Source: Allobosea sp.
GTDB lineage: Bacteria > Pseudomonadota > Alphaproteobacteria > Rhizobiales > Beijerinckiaceae
Length of the DNA: 64,000 bases
NCBI RefSeq assembly: GCF_017308075.1
Contig: NZ_JAFKFX010000030.1
Location: forward strand, 186,001-250,000
Reading direction: 5' to 3'
Shown here: positions 9,013 through 18,296 of the stretch, in pieces
How positions within the stretch are numbered: position 1 is the first letter of the stretch
Layout of the letters: every line of letters begins with the position of its first letter
Notes under the pieces: model-generated
The model's database searches: none
The model's input: the letters and a program-made list of their open reading frames with translations, nothing else
Told to the model about the DNA's origin: nothing
Position numbers and translations under genes: made by a program

Positions 9013-9342
9013 ATGCGCGCTGGACTTCTCGCAACCGCCCTTTGCCTAGCGCTCGCCGCCTGCCAGAGCGCCGGCCCGCCGCCGGCCCCCTCGCCGGAGC
9101 AGGCGCCGACCGGCGTGACCCCGAACACCTTCCGCATGCCGACCGGCAGCGGCTGCGGCGGCGAGATCGAGCGCTTCCAGGCGGTCGTCGACAACGATGT
9201 CCAGACCGGCCACACCACCCGCAATGTCCATGTCCGCGTCAGCGCCGAGATCGAGAAGGCGCGCGCCACCTGTTCGGGTGGCAACGAGGCCGGAGCGCTG
9301 TCCCAGTTGCGCGCGACCAAGTCGAAATTCGGCTATCCCTGA
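9013..9342 (+). CDS. Small lipoprotein of unknown function
   Basis: Predicted 109 aa. ATG 9013 gives a textbook lipoprotein signal: MRAG, hydrophobic residues 4-13, and lipobox LAAC with Cys17 as the lipidation site. The next 25 residues are Pro/Ala-rich, a typical tether. The mature domain (GCGGEIERFQAVVDND ... KARATCSGGNEAGALSQL) holds two more cysteines and a C-terminal aromatic GYP. Similar small lipoproteins are found in other Hyphomicrobiales, but I know of no assigned role. The residue after Cys17 is Gln, which argues against inner-membrane retention. It ends in a palindromic intergenic repeat facing the convergent M3 peptidase gene. Confidence 0.7.
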   Translation: MRAGLLATALCLALAACQSAGPPPAPSPEQAPTGVTPNTFRMPTGSGCGGEIERFQAVVDNDVQTGHTTRNVHVRVSAEIEKARATCSGGNEAGALSQLRATKSKFGYP

Positions 9343-9352
9343 GAACAACCGC

Positions 9353-9446
9353 CGTCTTGCTCGCCAGTGCGGCGAGCATCGACGTCTTGGGCAGCGACAC
9401 GCGACCAGCGAAGACGCGGATGGTCGGGACAAGCCCGACCATGACG
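9353..9446. repeat. Dispersed palindromic intergenic repeat, copy A
   Basis: A roughly 94-bp hairpin-rich element between convergent genes. Its outer 29 bases (9418-9446, read on the minus strand) are identical to 56300-56328, and the following CGTCTT...AAGACG and GATGCTCGCC parts also match. It holds the small inverted repeat ATGGTCGGG/CCCGACCAT and GCTCGCC/GGCGAGC. Probably a family of repeats scattered in the genome; it may also end transcripts from both sides. Confidence 0.7.
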
Positions 9447-9460
9447 CCCCGAGTTCCCGA

Positions 9461-11533
9461 CTACCCCGCCAGTCCGCGCTTCTCGAGCAGGGCGTCCGGC
9501 GTCGGCAGCCGGCCCCGGAACAGCGTGTAGGCCTCGGCCGGGTCGCGCGTATCGCCGGCCGAATAGATGTAGCGCCGCAGCTTCCCGGCCACTTCCGGCG
9601 CGAAGACATCGCCCGCCTCGATGAAGGCGTTGAAGGCGTCAGCGTCCATCACCTCGGACCAGAGATAGCTGTAATAGCCCGCAGAATAGCCGTCACCCGA
9701 GAAGACATGGCTGAAATGCGGGGTGCGGTGGCGCATGGTGATCTCGCCGGGCATGCCGATCCGGGCAAGCTCTGCCGCCTCGAAGGCGAGCGGATCGACC
9801 TCTGCCGGCAGCTCCAGCGAGTGGAAGGCGAGATCGACCAGCGCCGACGAGGTGTATTCCACCGTGGCGAAGCCCTGGTTGAAGGTTTGAGCCTTCCGGA
9901 TCCTTTCGATCAGCGCGTCGGGGATCGGCTCGCCGGTCTCGGCATGCAGGCAGAAGCGCTGCATCACCTCTCTGGTCAGGAACCAATGCTCATAGAGCTG
10001 CGAGGGCAGTTCGACGAAATCGCGGGAGACCGAGGTTCCCGCCAGCGAGCCATAGGTCACGTCCGAGAGCAGGCCGTGCAAAGCGTGCCCGAACTCGTGG
10101 AACAGCGTACGGGCGTCGTCGATCGAGAGCAGCGCCGGCTTGCCCTCCGCCGGCTTGGCGAAATTGCAGACGTTGACGATGATCGGCCGGACCTCGCCGT
10201 CGAGATTGCGCTGGCCGCGATAGGCGCTCATCCAGGCGCCCGAACGCTTCGAGGCGCGGGCGAAATAATCGCCGAGGAAGAGCCCGATATGCCGGCCGCT
10301 CGCCGCCTCCGTGACATCCCAGATGCGGACGTCGGGATGGTAGCCGGCGAGGTCCTTGCGCTCGGCGAAGGCGAGCCCGAAGAGCTTGCCGGCGGTGTCG
10401 AAGGCCGCGGCGATGATGCGGTCGAGCTGGAGATAGGGTTTCAGCACCGCCTCGTCGAGCGCATAGGTCTTCTGCCGCACCTTCTCCGAGTAATAGCGCC
10501 AGTCCGAAGGGCGGATCGGGCCGTTCTCGCCCTCCTCCCGGGCGAGTGCCGCGAGGTCGGCGGCCTCCTGCGCGGCGCGCGCCTTGGCCGGTTTCCAGAC
10601 CAGCTCCAGCAGTTCGCGCACGCGCGCCGGCGTCTTCGCCATGCTGTCGTCGAGCTTGAAATCGGCGAAGGTGGCAAAGCCGAGCAGGCGCGCCTTCGCG
10701 GCCCGCAGCTTGACCATCTCGGCGACGATGGCGCGGTTGTCGGTCTCGCCGCCATTCTCGCCGCGCCTGCTCCAGGCGGCGAAGCTCTCCTCGCGCAGAT
10801 CACGTCGCTTCGAGAAGGTCAGGAAAGGCTCGATCACCGAACGCGACAAGGTCACCGCATGCTTGCCTACCTCGCCGCGATCGGTCGCGGCCCGGGCCAT
10901 CGCCGCGACGACGAAGGGCGGCAGACCGACGAGATCGGCCTCGTTCTCCAGCACCAGCGCATAGCCCGCCTCGTCCTTGAGCAGGTTCTGGCCGAAGCTG
11001 GTGCCCAGCATGGCGAGCCGCTCGTTGATCGCCGCGAGCCGCGCCTTGTCCTCGGGCCCGAGCTGCGCGCCGGCGCGGACGAAGCCGCGATGCGTGCGCT
11101 CCAGCAAGCGCATCTGCTCGGCGTCGAGGCCGAGGCTCTCGCGCCGACGGAAAACTGCCTCGACCCGCGCGAACAGCCCCTCGTCCATCATGATCATGGA
11201 CCAGTGACGCGACATCACCGGCGACATCTCGCGTTCGATCGCCTGCAAAGCCTCGTTCGTGTCCGCCCCGGCGAGATTGTAGAAGACGCCGCCGAGCCGA
11301 CTCAGCCCGCGGGCCGAACGCTCCAGCGCCTCGATCGTGTTGGCGAAATCGGGCTCAGCCTTCTCGGCCTTGATCGCCTCGATCTCGGCCCGGTGCCTGT
11401 CCAGCGCCGCCGGATAGGCCTCATGGATATGTTCCGGGCGGATCTCGGCGAAGGGCGGCAAACCGAAAGGCGTCTCCCAGACCCGCGCGAAGGGATTGCC
11501 GGCCGGCAGGTTCAGGGCTTCGGATGCGGTCAT
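9461..11533 (-). CDS. M3 family metallopeptidase (oligopeptidase/dipeptidyl carboxypeptidase type)
   Basis: Predicted 690-aa zinc peptidase, the usual length of the Dcp/PrlC branch. The zinc motif HEFGHALHG lies near residue 480, inside LFHEFGHALHGLLSDV, with the downstream glutamate supplied by the following helix (SRDFVELPSQLYEHW contains the conserved E). The C-terminal part shows the family's HFSHVF-GDGYSAGYYSYLW active-site loop with the conserved Tyr/His. No signal peptide, so cytosolic: it should degrade short peptides left by larger proteases. Whether it cuts dipeptides from the C-terminus (Dcp) or internal bonds (OpdA/PrlC) is not decidable here. A NUDIX gene lies upstream on the same strand. 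Confidence 0.93.
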   Translation of the reverse strand: MTASEALNLPAGNPFARVWETPFGLPPFAEIRPEHIHEAYPAALDRHRAEIEAIKAEKAEPDFANTIEALERSARGLSRLGGVFYNLAGADTNEALQAIEREMSPVMSRHWSMIMMDEGLFARVEAVFRRRESLGLDAEQMRLLERTHRGFVRAGAQLGPEDKARLAAINERLAMLGTSFGQNLLKDEAGYALVLENEADLVGLPPFVVAAMARAATDRGEVGKHAVTLSRSVIEPFLTFSKRRDLREESFAAWSRRGENGGETDNRAIVAEMVKLRAAKARLLGFATFADFKLDDSMAKTPARVRELLELVWKPAKARAAQEAADLAALAREEGENGPIRPSDWRYYSEKVRQKTYALDEAVLKPYLQLDRIIAAAFDTAGKLFGLAFAERKDLAGYHPDVRIWDVTEAASGRHIGLFLGDYFARASKRSGAWMSAYRGQRNLDGEVRPIIVNVCNFAKPAEGKPALLSIDDARTLFHEFGHALHGLLSDVTYGSLAGTSVSRDFVELPSQLYEHWFLTREVMQRFCLHAETGEPIPDALIERIRKAQTFNQGFATVEYTSSALVDLAFHSLELPAEVDPLAFEAAELARIGMPGEITMRHRTPHFSHVFSGDGYSAGYYSYLWSEVMDADAFNAFIEAGDVFAPEVAGKLRRYIYSAGDTRDPAEAYTLFRGRLPTPDALLEKRGLAG

Positions 11534-11613
11534 GAACGGGTCTTTCAGCGCTTCTGCATCGATCGAAAGGAAAGCTCGCCCGGGCGCGGCAGGGCCGCGC
11601 CTCCCAGGGCGGA

Positions 11614-12333
11614 TCAGTCCCGCCCGAAGATATGGGCGAGATAGGCGATCATGAAGGGGGGCATGTCATGCTCGCCGCAATCGGCCAGTTCGCGGACGAT
11701 CACCATGTCGGCGAGCTCCGGCTCCTGCTGCGCGGCGATGCGCTCCAAGATCAGCGCCCGCGCCGCCTCGGCCGGCAGATCGATCCGAACCGGGCGCATG
11801 AAGGCGACGCGACCGGGCACGATCACCGCGTCCCAGCTCTCCGCCACCGCGATCTCGTCGAGCGAAAGCCCGGTCTCCTCGCAGAGCTCGCGGGTGACGC
11901 TGCCGGCAAGATCGAGCGTGTCATCGGGCAGGATGTCGTCCGCATCGGGCGTGCCGGCCGCGAAGTAGACCTTGCCGGCATTGGCGGTGTGCTCGCCCAT
12001 CCGGCCGAGGAGGAAGCCGCCATCGGCCGCGCGCAGCGCCGCCATGCCGAAACCGTTGCGGACCGCCGGAGGCGGCAGTCCGAAGCTCCGCCAGGCCAGG
12101 AGCGCCGCATAATCGGCACCGAAATAGCCGGCATGGAAGACCCCGTCCTCGATCGCGCCGCGATGCTGCAGCAGGACGCGGCCATTGAACATCGCCGGCT
12201 TGTCCGCGGTCAGACTGCGCCAATGCTCGGCGATCTCCGCGGCTCGCTCGCTGGCGAAGCTCCATTCATAGGGCTCCACCCGGGCTTCGACCCCCCGGAG
12301 CGCGATAATATTGCCATCCTCGACGCCGTTCAC
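11614..12333 (-). CDS. NUDIX hydrolase-like protein
   Basis: Predicted 239 aa. The C-terminal half carries a degenerate Nudix box: the RELCEETGLS core (REUxEExGU) is intact, but the first Gly-x5-Glu part is stretched by an insertion (GTPDADDILPDDTLDLAGS). The N-terminal half (about residues 1-110) is an extra domain seen in a group of alphaproteobacterial NUDIX proteins. Nudix enzymes cleave nucleoside diphosphates linked to another group, and the substrate here is unknown. It is on the same strand as PhzF (12347), ending 13 bp before the end of that gene's own upstream neighbour chain, so co-transcription with PhzF and the endonuclease is likely. Confidence 0.78.
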   Translation of the reverse strand: MNGVEDGNIIALRGVEARVEPYEWSFASERAAEIAEHWRSLTADKPAMFNGRVLLQHRGAIEDGVFHAGYFGADYAALLAWRSFGLPPPAVRNGFGMAALRAADGGFLLGRMGEHTANAGKVYFAAGTPDADDILPDDTLDLAGSVTRELCEETGLSLDEIAVAESWDAVIVPGRVAFMRPVRIDLPAEAARALILERIAAQQEPELADMVIVRELADCGEHDMPPFMIAYLAHIFGRD

Positions 12334-12346
12334 CGCCCCGGTCTCC

Positions 12347-13249
12347 TCACAGCAGGTGTCCCTCGCTCATCACCACCGCCATCCCGCCGATCGTCGCCGA
12401 GACCAGCGCACCGTCGACGACCCTCAACCCGAGCTCGATCTGCGAGGGTCGGCCAATCTCATAGCCCTGCTCGATCACCAGGCGATGCTCGCCATCCCCC
12501 GGCCTCTCGAAGCACATCACCGCCCCTGCGAATGCGGCGACGGCCGAGCCGGTGGCCGGATCCTCGACGACCCCCATGCCTGGTGCGAACATGCGCGCAT
12601 GGAAATGATGGCCCGCTTCGGCCGTCTCGCGGCAATATGCGAAGGCGTTCTCTTGGCCCACCGGTCGCATCGCCTGCGACCAGAGGCTGGTATCGAGGCG
12701 GATTTCCGCGAGCGCCTTGCGGGTCGCCACCGGCACCAGCGTGAAGCCGAGCCCGGCCGAGAACACACTGGGCACATGCGCTTCGAAGCCAATATCACGC
12801 CGGTCGAGCCCCAGCGCTCCGGCGAGCAGAGGCAAGGCCGCGGCCGGCTCGACCTCCTCCGGCAGGCGCGGCAAGGTGAAGGTGGCATAGCCCGAGCGCG
12901 CCGTACCGCAGCCCACGGCGCAGGGCACGAAACCGACCTCCTCCTCCAGAACGAGCAGCGCCGCGGGTCGGCCCTCGGCAGCGTCGCGCAGGGCCAGCAG
13001 CACCGCGGTGCCGACGGTCGGATGTCCGGCGAAGGGCAGCTCGCGCTCCGGCGTGAAGATGCGCAGCGCAGCCCGGTGCGCAGGATCGGTCGGCGGCAGG
13101 ACGAAGACCGTCTCCGAAAGATTGAACTCGCGCGCGATCGCCTGCATCGCCGCGACGTCGAGTCCGTCGGCGTCGAGCACGACCGCCAGCGGATTGCCGG
13201 CATGCGGGCGAGCGGCGAAGACGTCGAGCGTGACGAAGCGACGCTGCAT
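12347..13249 (-). CDS. PhzF family isomerase/epimerase
   Basis: Predicted 300 aa, the normal length for the PhzF fold (two diaminopimelate-epimerase-like domains). The N-terminus has the typical [20 protein letters not shown] and the first domain ends in a [11 protein letters not shown] motif; the second carries [18 protein letters not shown], the second family hallmark with the catalytic-acid region. Two adjacent ATG codons (13252 and 13249) are possible starts; I prefer 13249 because GGAAGG then has normal spacing. The upstream gene's stop overlaps it (ATGATG), so they are translationally coupled. No phenazine genes are present, so this is one of the many stand-alone PhzF homologs, substrate unknown. 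Confidence 0.85.
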   Translation of the reverse strand: MQRRFVTLDVFAARPHAGNPLAVVLDADGLDVAAMQAIAREFNLSETVFVLPPTDPAHRAALRIFTPERELPFAGHPTVGTAVLLALRDAAEGRPAALLVLEEEVGFVPCAVGCGTARSGYATFTLPRLPEEVEPAAALPLLAGALGLDRRDIGFEAHVPSVFSAGLGFTLVPVATRKALAEIRLDTSLWSQAMRPVGQENAFAYCRETAEAGHHFHARMFAPGMGVVEDPATGSAVAAFAGAVMCFERPGDGEHRLVIEQGYEIGRPSQIELGLRVVDGALVSATIGGMAVVMSEGHLL

Positions 13250-14376
13250 CATGACCTTCCTTGCGCTTTCGGGATCGTCAGCTCGATCGTCAGGGGACAA
13301 TGATCCGAGGCCTTGGGCCGGTCCCAGCCGACGCGCGGATAGCGATCATTGGTCAGGGCCAGCTTGCCCATCGAACGATCGGCCTCGCGCGGATCGAGCG
13401 GCACACGATAAGGCAGACCGCGCCGGATCAACTGGATGACGGGCTTCGGATTGGCCGCGGCCAAGGCCGGCGACAGCAGGATATGGTCGAGCGGCATGTG
13501 GCTCTCGAGCAGCTTCTGCTGCGCATCCGACCAGTAGCGCCGGAAATGCGTCCAGCGCTCATGCTCGGGCAGGCTCGTCATCGGATCGACGGCGAAATCA
13601 TCCAGCAGCGGCTCGAGACCGCTATCGCCCTCGTCGACCGGCTCCGCCAAAGGCCCGAGCCCGATGCGATACCCGTTGAGATCGCCGAGGATCGCCCAAT
13701 TCGCCTGCCGCCAGCCAGCGCCGAAACGCTCCTGCACAAGGCGCCGCACCGCCAGCGCTTCAGCCCGGCGGATCGGCAGCGTCGCTTGCCTGCCATCGTC
13801 GCGGCCATTGTTCATCGACTTGAAATGGCAGCCGAACAGGGTCAGTTCGCGGTCGCCGAAATCGAGCGCGATCACCAGGCAATCGCGCGCGAAGACCCGA
13901 TCGCCCGGGCGGATGCCGAAAGCCGCGACCGCGGGCGAAAAGGCTCCGGCCTCGGCGAAGCTGAGCTCACGATAGGAGTGGACCGAAACCTGCGAAGGCG
14001 CCAGCAGGTCGCGCCGGGCGGCGAAGCCGATATCGATGCTGCGGCGGTCATTGCCGTCGATCAGCGTGAAATGCCCATAGCGGTGATCGGCGATGCGGTG
14101 AACATAGTTGGCGAAGAAAGCCTGCAGGCTGGCGAGCGAATCGACTTCCTGCAGCATCCAGAGGTCGGCATTGGCCTCGGCGAGGGCAAGCGCCGTCATC
14201 TGGCGCTTGTCGTCTTCCAGCGCGACCGCGAGCGAACGCTCGACCGCATCGCGCTCATCGGCACGCGGGAAATTGAACAAGGACATCGCCGCCGCCGTCT
14301 CGGTGCGGCCGCCAGCCTCGAAGCGGTGGCGCGTCAGCAGGTTCTCGACGTTGAAGGTGCCGAGGCGAAGCTTCAT
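13249..14376 (-). CDS. Endonuclease/exonuclease/phosphatase family protein
   Basis: Predicted 375 aa with the EEP (DNase I-like) fold motifs in order: [10 protein letters not shown] at the N-terminus, an LQEVDS metal-binding glutamate segment near residue 75, [14 protein letters not shown] in the middle and [10 protein letters not shown] at the C-terminus (the final D-H pair). ATG 14376 has no strong ribosome site but starts the conserved block. Members hydrolyse phosphodiester bonds in DNA, RNA, lipid or small molecules, and the exact substrate cannot be told. No signal peptide, so cytosolic. Coupled to PhzF downstream by overlapping stop/start codons. Confidence 0.82.
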   Translation of the reverse strand: MKLRLGTFNVENLLTRHRFEAGGRTETAAAMSLFNFPRADERDAVERSLAVALEDDKRQMTALALAEANADLWMLQEVDSLASLQAFFANYVHRIADHRYGHFTLIDGNDRRSIDIGFAARRDLLAPSQVSVHSYRELSFAEAGAFSPAVAAFGIRPGDRVFARDCLVIALDFGDRELTLFGCHFKSMNNGRDDGRQATLPIRRAEALAVRRLVQERFGAGWRQANWAILGDLNGYRIGLGPLAEPVDEGDSGLEPLLDDFAVDPMTSLPEHERWTHFRRYWSDAQQKLLESHMPLDHILLSPALAAANPKPVIQLIRRGLPYRVPLDPREADRSMGKLALTNDRYPRVGWDRPKASDHCPLTIELTIPKAQGRS

Positions 14377-14425
14377 CGCAGGTCCGCGGAATGCCGCTGC
14401 TGCCAAGGCCGGCAATCATCCAGAG

Positions 14426-14444
14426 GCCCAGCCCAAGGCTGGGC
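14426..14444 (-). terminator. Short GC hairpin after pdxY
   Basis: GCCCAGCC and GGCTGGGC pair around a CAA loop (8 bp). Located just past the pdxY stop (14493) on the minus strand, before the endonuclease gene. No U-run follows, so it may be a weak or Rho-assisted terminator. Confidence 0.35.
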
Positions 14445-14492
14445 GCGAGGGCGGCTTCTCGGAATCAGGACCGAGGGCGAGGACAGCACCGT

Positions 14493-15341
14493 TCAGACCG
14501 CCTCGGGCGTGAACTGGTGCGAGGGCGCCACGAACTCGTCCTGCGCCGCGACGGTCAGGATCTCGCGCGAGCCGGCATCCTTGGTGCGCTTGAGCAGCCC
14601 ATAGATCGAGGACGAGGCCTTGGCGAGCGCGCTCGCCGCCGAGCCGTCGCGCAGATAGTGGACATAGAACAAGGCCGCGATGGCATCGCCGGCGCCGTTG
14701 ACGCTGATGTCGATCTTCGGGGTGCGCACCCGGAACGCACCCTGCGCATCGGCGGCCATCAGGTCGATCGCATCGTCCGGCGTCTCGTCGGTGATCAGTG
14801 AGGTCACCAGCACGACCTTCGGCCCGGCATCGCGCAGCGCCTCGACGGCACGGTGGGCGTCGCCGATATTGCGAACCTCGACATCGGTCAGCAATTCCAG
14901 CTCGAACTGGTTCGGGGTCACGATATCGGCGGCCGGCACCGCCTGCTCGCGCATGAATTCGGGAATCCCCGGCCGCACGAAAATGCCGCGCCCGACATCG
15001 CCGATCACCGGATCGCAGCAATACATCGCCTTGGGATTGGCGACCCGCACGCGCTCGACGGCCGAGAGGATGGCATGGCCGATATCGGCCGAGCCCATAT
15101 AGCCGGAGAGCACGCCATCGCAGGTGGGCAGCACGCCGCGCTCGGCGATTCCCTCGACCACCTCGTCGATCATGCCGCCATCGAAGACCCGGCCCTTCCA
15201 GTCGCCATAGCCGGTATGGTTCGAGAACTGCACGGTATGGATCGGCCAGACCTCGACGCCGAGGCGCTGCATGCAGAAGGCGGCGGAGGCGTTGCCGACA
15301 TGGCCATAGGCGACATGCGACTGGATCGAGAGGATGTTCAT
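14493..15341 (-). CDS. pdxY: Pyridoxal kinase
   Basis: Predicted 282 aa, typical of the PdxY group, which phosphorylates pyridoxal to PLP in the vitamin B6 salvage route. The N-terminus MNILSIQSHVAYGHVGN is the family signature, HTVQFSNHTGYG follows, and the C-terminal GAGDAIAALF segment supplies the anion hole and catalytic Asp of the ribokinase fold (the usual GTGD is GAGD here). I chose ATG 15341 over the ORF start at 15371 because it places the MNILSIQSH signature at the N-terminus. Stand-alone gene, upstream of a NTF2-like gene on the same strand. Confidence 0.93.
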   Translation of the reverse strand: MNILSIQSHVAYGHVGNASAAFCMQRLGVEVWPIHTVQFSNHTGYGDWKGRVFDGGMIDEVVEGIAERGVLPTCDGVLSGYMGSADIGHAILSAVERVRVANPKAMYCCDPVIGDVGRGIFVRPGIPEFMREQAVPAADIVTPNQFELELLTDVEVRNIGDAHRAVEALRDAGPKVVLVTSLITDETPDDAIDLMAADAQGAFRVRTPKIDISVNGAGDAIAALFYVHYLRDGSAASALAKASSSIYGLLKRTKDAGSREILTVAAQDEFVAPSHQFTPEAV

Positions 15342-15435
15342 GGGCACGACAGGTTCGTGGCAGGAGGGCATGGTCTAGCGCCTTCCCCGGCCCCGTCGCA
15401 AATCGAAAGCGATCTTGCGGGTGCCTGCACGCCCC

Positions 15436-15840
15436 TCACGCCGACAATCTGGCCACGCCGGCCGTGTCGGTGAACTGCGTCACGCTGGTCAGCTTGCCGT
15501 CGGCGAAAGTGAACAGGTCGATGATCTCGAAGGAGCCGGTGCGGCCGCTCGGCAGGCATCGGACATCGGCCCGCCAGTGCAGCGTTGCCCGATCGCCATC
15601 GACCATCAGCGCGAGTTCCTCGATGTTGCTGAAGACATAGGTGGCGATCAGCGCGGCCATCTGCGCACGTACGGCGGCATGCCCCTGCGGCTGGACGAAG
15701 ACGTCGGAAGCGGTGGGGCCGCCCGCGAGGCGATAGCTGCACTGCTCGTGGAAATAGCCCATCAGCTCATCTAGGTCGCCGCGATGGCGGGCCGCGTAAG
15801 CGCTTCTGATCAGTTCGGCGACGGCGGCGTGCTCGCTCAT
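15436..15840 (-). CDS. NTF2/SnoaL-like protein
   Basis: Predicted 134 aa with the alpha+beta cone fold pattern: an N-terminal helix pair (AAVAELIRSAYAARHRGDLDELMGYFHEQC), then a beta-sheet rich in aromatic and Asp residues (FEIIDLFTFADGKLTSVTQF) ending in the typical strand. Members bind or act on small molecules in a hydrophobic pocket. The ATG at 15840 was chosen because it begins the fold; the frame upstream (to 16125) has low-complexity sequence and overlaps the kinase gene's 3' end. No active-site residues can be assigned. Confidence 0.72.
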   Translation of the reverse strand: MSEHAAVAELIRSAYAARHRGDLDELMGYFHEQCSYRLAGGPTASDVFVQPQGHAAVRAQMAALIATYVFSNIEELALMVDGDRATLHWRADVRCLPSGRTGSFEIIDLFTFADGKLTSVTQFTDTAGVARLSA

Positions 15841-15932
15841 GGCACATTCCCAAACGTCAGAGCGATACTGTGCTCCGCGCGCCGCGGAGAGTCCAGTTCC
15901 GGGTCCGGCGCCGGGACAGCGCCGCCACGCGC

Positions 15933-17024
15933 TCAGTTCGCATGGACCGGCTCGGCATTTGCGATCGCCGACATCGTCGTCTCCAGCGCGTAGCGCAGGC
16001 CCTCCTGCCGATAGTCCAGCGAGACCCTGCCCTGGAAATCCAGCGCCACGACCCGCTCGAGCAGGCGCGACCCGAAGCCTTTGCGTGCCGGCGTATTCAC
16101 CGGTGGCCCGCCGCTCTCGCTCCACCCGAAGGCGAAAAGCTCCTCGCTTTCCGGCGAACCGATTCGCCAGGAGATCGCGACCTGGCCGCCCTCACCCGAC
16201 AGCGCACCATATTTGATCGCATTGGTCGCGAGTTCGTTGATCGCCAGCGCCAGCGTCAGGGACTGCTTGGCCCCGAGTTCCAGGGCCGGGCCGCTGAGCA
16301 AGACACGCCCGGCAGCGATGCGGTGCGGCGCCAGAGCGCCTTCGATCACCGCACGGATCGGTGCGCCGCTCCAGCTCGACTGGGTCAGGATCGTATGCGC
16401 CTCGCCGAGCGCGGCGACCCGCTCGCCGAAGGTCACCTGCGCCTCGTCGAGCGAGCTCGCCGAGCGGAAGGTCTGGTTGGCGACCGCACCGATCATCGCC
16501 AGCACATTCTTCATCCGGTGAGCCAGCTCGGCGTTGAGCAGGCGCGAATTGCGCTCCGACTGCATCTTGGCGGTGGTCTCGACCACGGTGTCGATCATCC
16601 CGACGACGGCGCCGTTCTCGTCGCGGATCGGGCTGTAGCAGAAGGTGAACCAGACGCGCTCGGGATGACCATAGCGGTCGATGACGAGCGGGAAATCCTC
16701 GATGAAAGTCGCCTCGCCAGCATAGGCCTTTTCGACCAGTGGACCGATCTGCGGCCAGACCTCGGCCCAGACCTCGCTGAACGGCTTGCCGAGCGCCGGC
16801 GGCTTATCCCCCAGGATCGGCCGGAAGGCGTCGTTGTAGATGGTGATGAGGTCGGGACCCCAGACGATGCATTTCGGGAAATGCGAATTGACCATCATTC
16901 CGACCGCCACCCGCAAGGCGGCTGGCCAGTTCTCCGGCGGGCCGAGCGTCGTCGTCCAGTCATGAGCTGCGATGGCCGCCGCCATCGCGCCGCCACCATC
17001 GAGAAACCGCGTGCCGCTGTTCAA
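15933..17024 (-). CDS. HWE-type sensor histidine kinase with PAS domain
   Basis: Predicted 363 aa. Residues about 40-150 form a PAS domain (DPNDAFRPILGDKP and FCYSPIRDENGAVVGMIDTV type elements), then the HWE kinase core: H-box with HRMKN near residue 170 (LLNAELAHRMKNVLAMIG), N-box ELATNAIKYGAL, and WSESGGPPV, which carries the W-x-E trait that names this family. HWE kinases are common in Alphaproteobacteria and often signal in general stress or light/redox responses. There is no receiver domain and no adjacent response-regulator gene, so its partner lies elsewhere. No transmembrane segments, so cytosolic. Confidence 0.9.
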   Translation of the reverse strand: MNSGTRFLDGGGAMAAAIAAHDWTTTLGPPENWPAALRVAVGMMVNSHFPKCIVWGPDLITIYNDAFRPILGDKPPALGKPFSEVWAEVWPQIGPLVEKAYAGEATFIEDFPLVIDRYGHPERVWFTFCYSPIRDENGAVVGMIDTVVETTAKMQSERNSRLLNAELAHRMKNVLAMIGAVANQTFRSASSLDEAQVTFGERVAALGEAHTILTQSSWSGAPIRAVIEGALAPHRIAAGRVLLSGPALELGAKQSLTLALAINELATNAIKYGALSGEGGQVAISWRIGSPESEELFAFGWSESGGPPVNTPARKGFGSRLLERVVALDFQGRVSLDYRQEGLRYALETTMSAIANAEPVHAN

Positions 17025-17141
17025 ATATCACCTGAAGTGGCGACCTGCGTCGCCGAAGGGAAAGCTTCTTCCCTATTGAAAGCATCGCGTGACCGGCGGC
17101 AAGCGACTTCCCGCTCGCCGCCGGTGACGATGCCTACCGGA

Positions 17142-18158
17142 TCAGGAACCCGCCCCGGCCTTCTTGGCGAAGCTGTCGATGAAGGTCTTGCTCAGGTCGA
17201 CATCCGACTTCGCCAGCTCGGGATCGAGCAGCTTAAGCGAATCATACATGCTCTTCATCGCATCGGGCGTCGAGATGCCGGTGCGCGAATAGCTCTCCAG
17301 CGAGTTCTTGACCGCGCGCAGATAGAGCGGCTTGTCGCCGAGATGGTATTCGGCCGGGACGAGATCGGCGACGTCCTCGGGTTTGGCCGTCTCCAGCCAT
17401 TTCAGCGACTTCATCAGCGCGTTGACCAGTTTCTGCGTGGTCACCGGGTTCTTCTCGGCGAAGTCGGCCTTGAGATAGAGCACCGCGGCCGGATTGGCGC
17501 CGCCGAACAGGCCCTTCGTGCCGGCCTCGGTGCGCGTATCGATCAGCGTCGTGATGTCGCCATCGGCCTCCAGCTTGGAGATCACCGGGTCGAGATGCGA
17601 GATCAGGTCGACCTGTCCCTGCTTCATCGCCGCGACCGCGCTGGCGCCACCGCCGACACCGATGATCGGCGCATCCGTCGCCTTCAGCCCGGCCTTGACC
17701 ATGGCGTATTGCGCGGTCAGCGCCGTCGAGGACCCCGGCGCGGTGACGCCGATCTTCAGGCCCTTGAAATCGGCGGCCGACTTGACCTTACCGGCCAGGT
17801 CCTTGCGCGCCGCGATGACGATGCCCGGGAAGCGGCCGAGTTCGATCACCGCGCGGATGTCCTGGCCCTTGGCCTGCATCCGGATGGTATGCTCATACGC
17901 GCCGGTGACGACGTCGACCGAGCCGCCGACCAGGGCCTGCAGCGACTTGGCACCGCCGCCGAAATCATTGATCTCGACGTCGAGCCCCTGCTCCTTGAAG
18001 TAGCCCTTCTTCTCGGCGACCGTCAGCGGCAGATAATAGAGCAGCGGCTTGCCGCCGACGCCGAGCGTCAGCTTCGGCTTCTCGGCGTTCTGGGCGAAGG
18101 TCGGCGTGGAGAATACCGCCAGTGCCAGGCCGGCAGCGATCAGATGTCTGCGGTTCAT
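17142..18158 (-). CDS. ABC transporter substrate-binding protein (NitT/TauT family)
   Basis: Predicted 338 aa with a signal peptide (MNRRHLIAAGLALAVFSTPTFA) and the NMT1/SsuA-like fold (LTLGVGGKPLLYYLPLTVAEKKGYF and a GGGAKSLQALVGGSVDVVTGAYEH segment typical of this group). It should capture a sulfonate, nitrate, taurine, pyrimidine precursor or similar anion in the periplasm; the ligand is unknown. It is the third gene of the operon ATPase-permease-binding protein (19957-19082, 19085-18297, 18158-17142), separated from the permease by 138 bp. Confidence 0.9.
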   Translation of the reverse strand: MNRRHLIAAGLALAVFSTPTFAQNAEKPKLTLGVGGKPLLYYLPLTVAEKKGYFKEQGLDVEINDFGGGAKSLQALVGGSVDVVTGAYEHTIRMQAKGQDIRAVIELGRFPGIVIAARKDLAGKVKSAADFKGLKIGVTAPGSSTALTAQYAMVKAGLKATDAPIIGVGGGASAVAAMKQGQVDLISHLDPVISKLEADGDITTLIDTRTEAGTKGLFGGANPAAVLYLKADFAEKNPVTTQKLVNALMKSLKWLETAKPEDVADLVPAEYHLGDKPLYLRAVKNSLESYSRTGISTPDAMKSMYDSLKLLDPELAKSDVDLSKTFIDSFAKKAGAGS

Positions 18159-18296
18159 TTGGTTTCCTTCCCTGCCAAATCTTCTTGTCCGGCCGGAGCT
18201 TTTTGCGACCCCGCCCCTTGTCCAAAACCTAGGCCGCGGTCACGCAGCGTGCAATTCCCGAAGGCCACCGGCCCTTCGTCTCGCCTCCGTCTCCGT

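Noticed and set aside
9197-11644. Long open frame (815 aa) on the plus strand antisense to the M3 peptidase gene
   Set aside because: It mirrors the codon periodicity of the peptidase gene and has the Arg/Gly/Asp-rich composition of a GC-rich shadow; no domain recognised.
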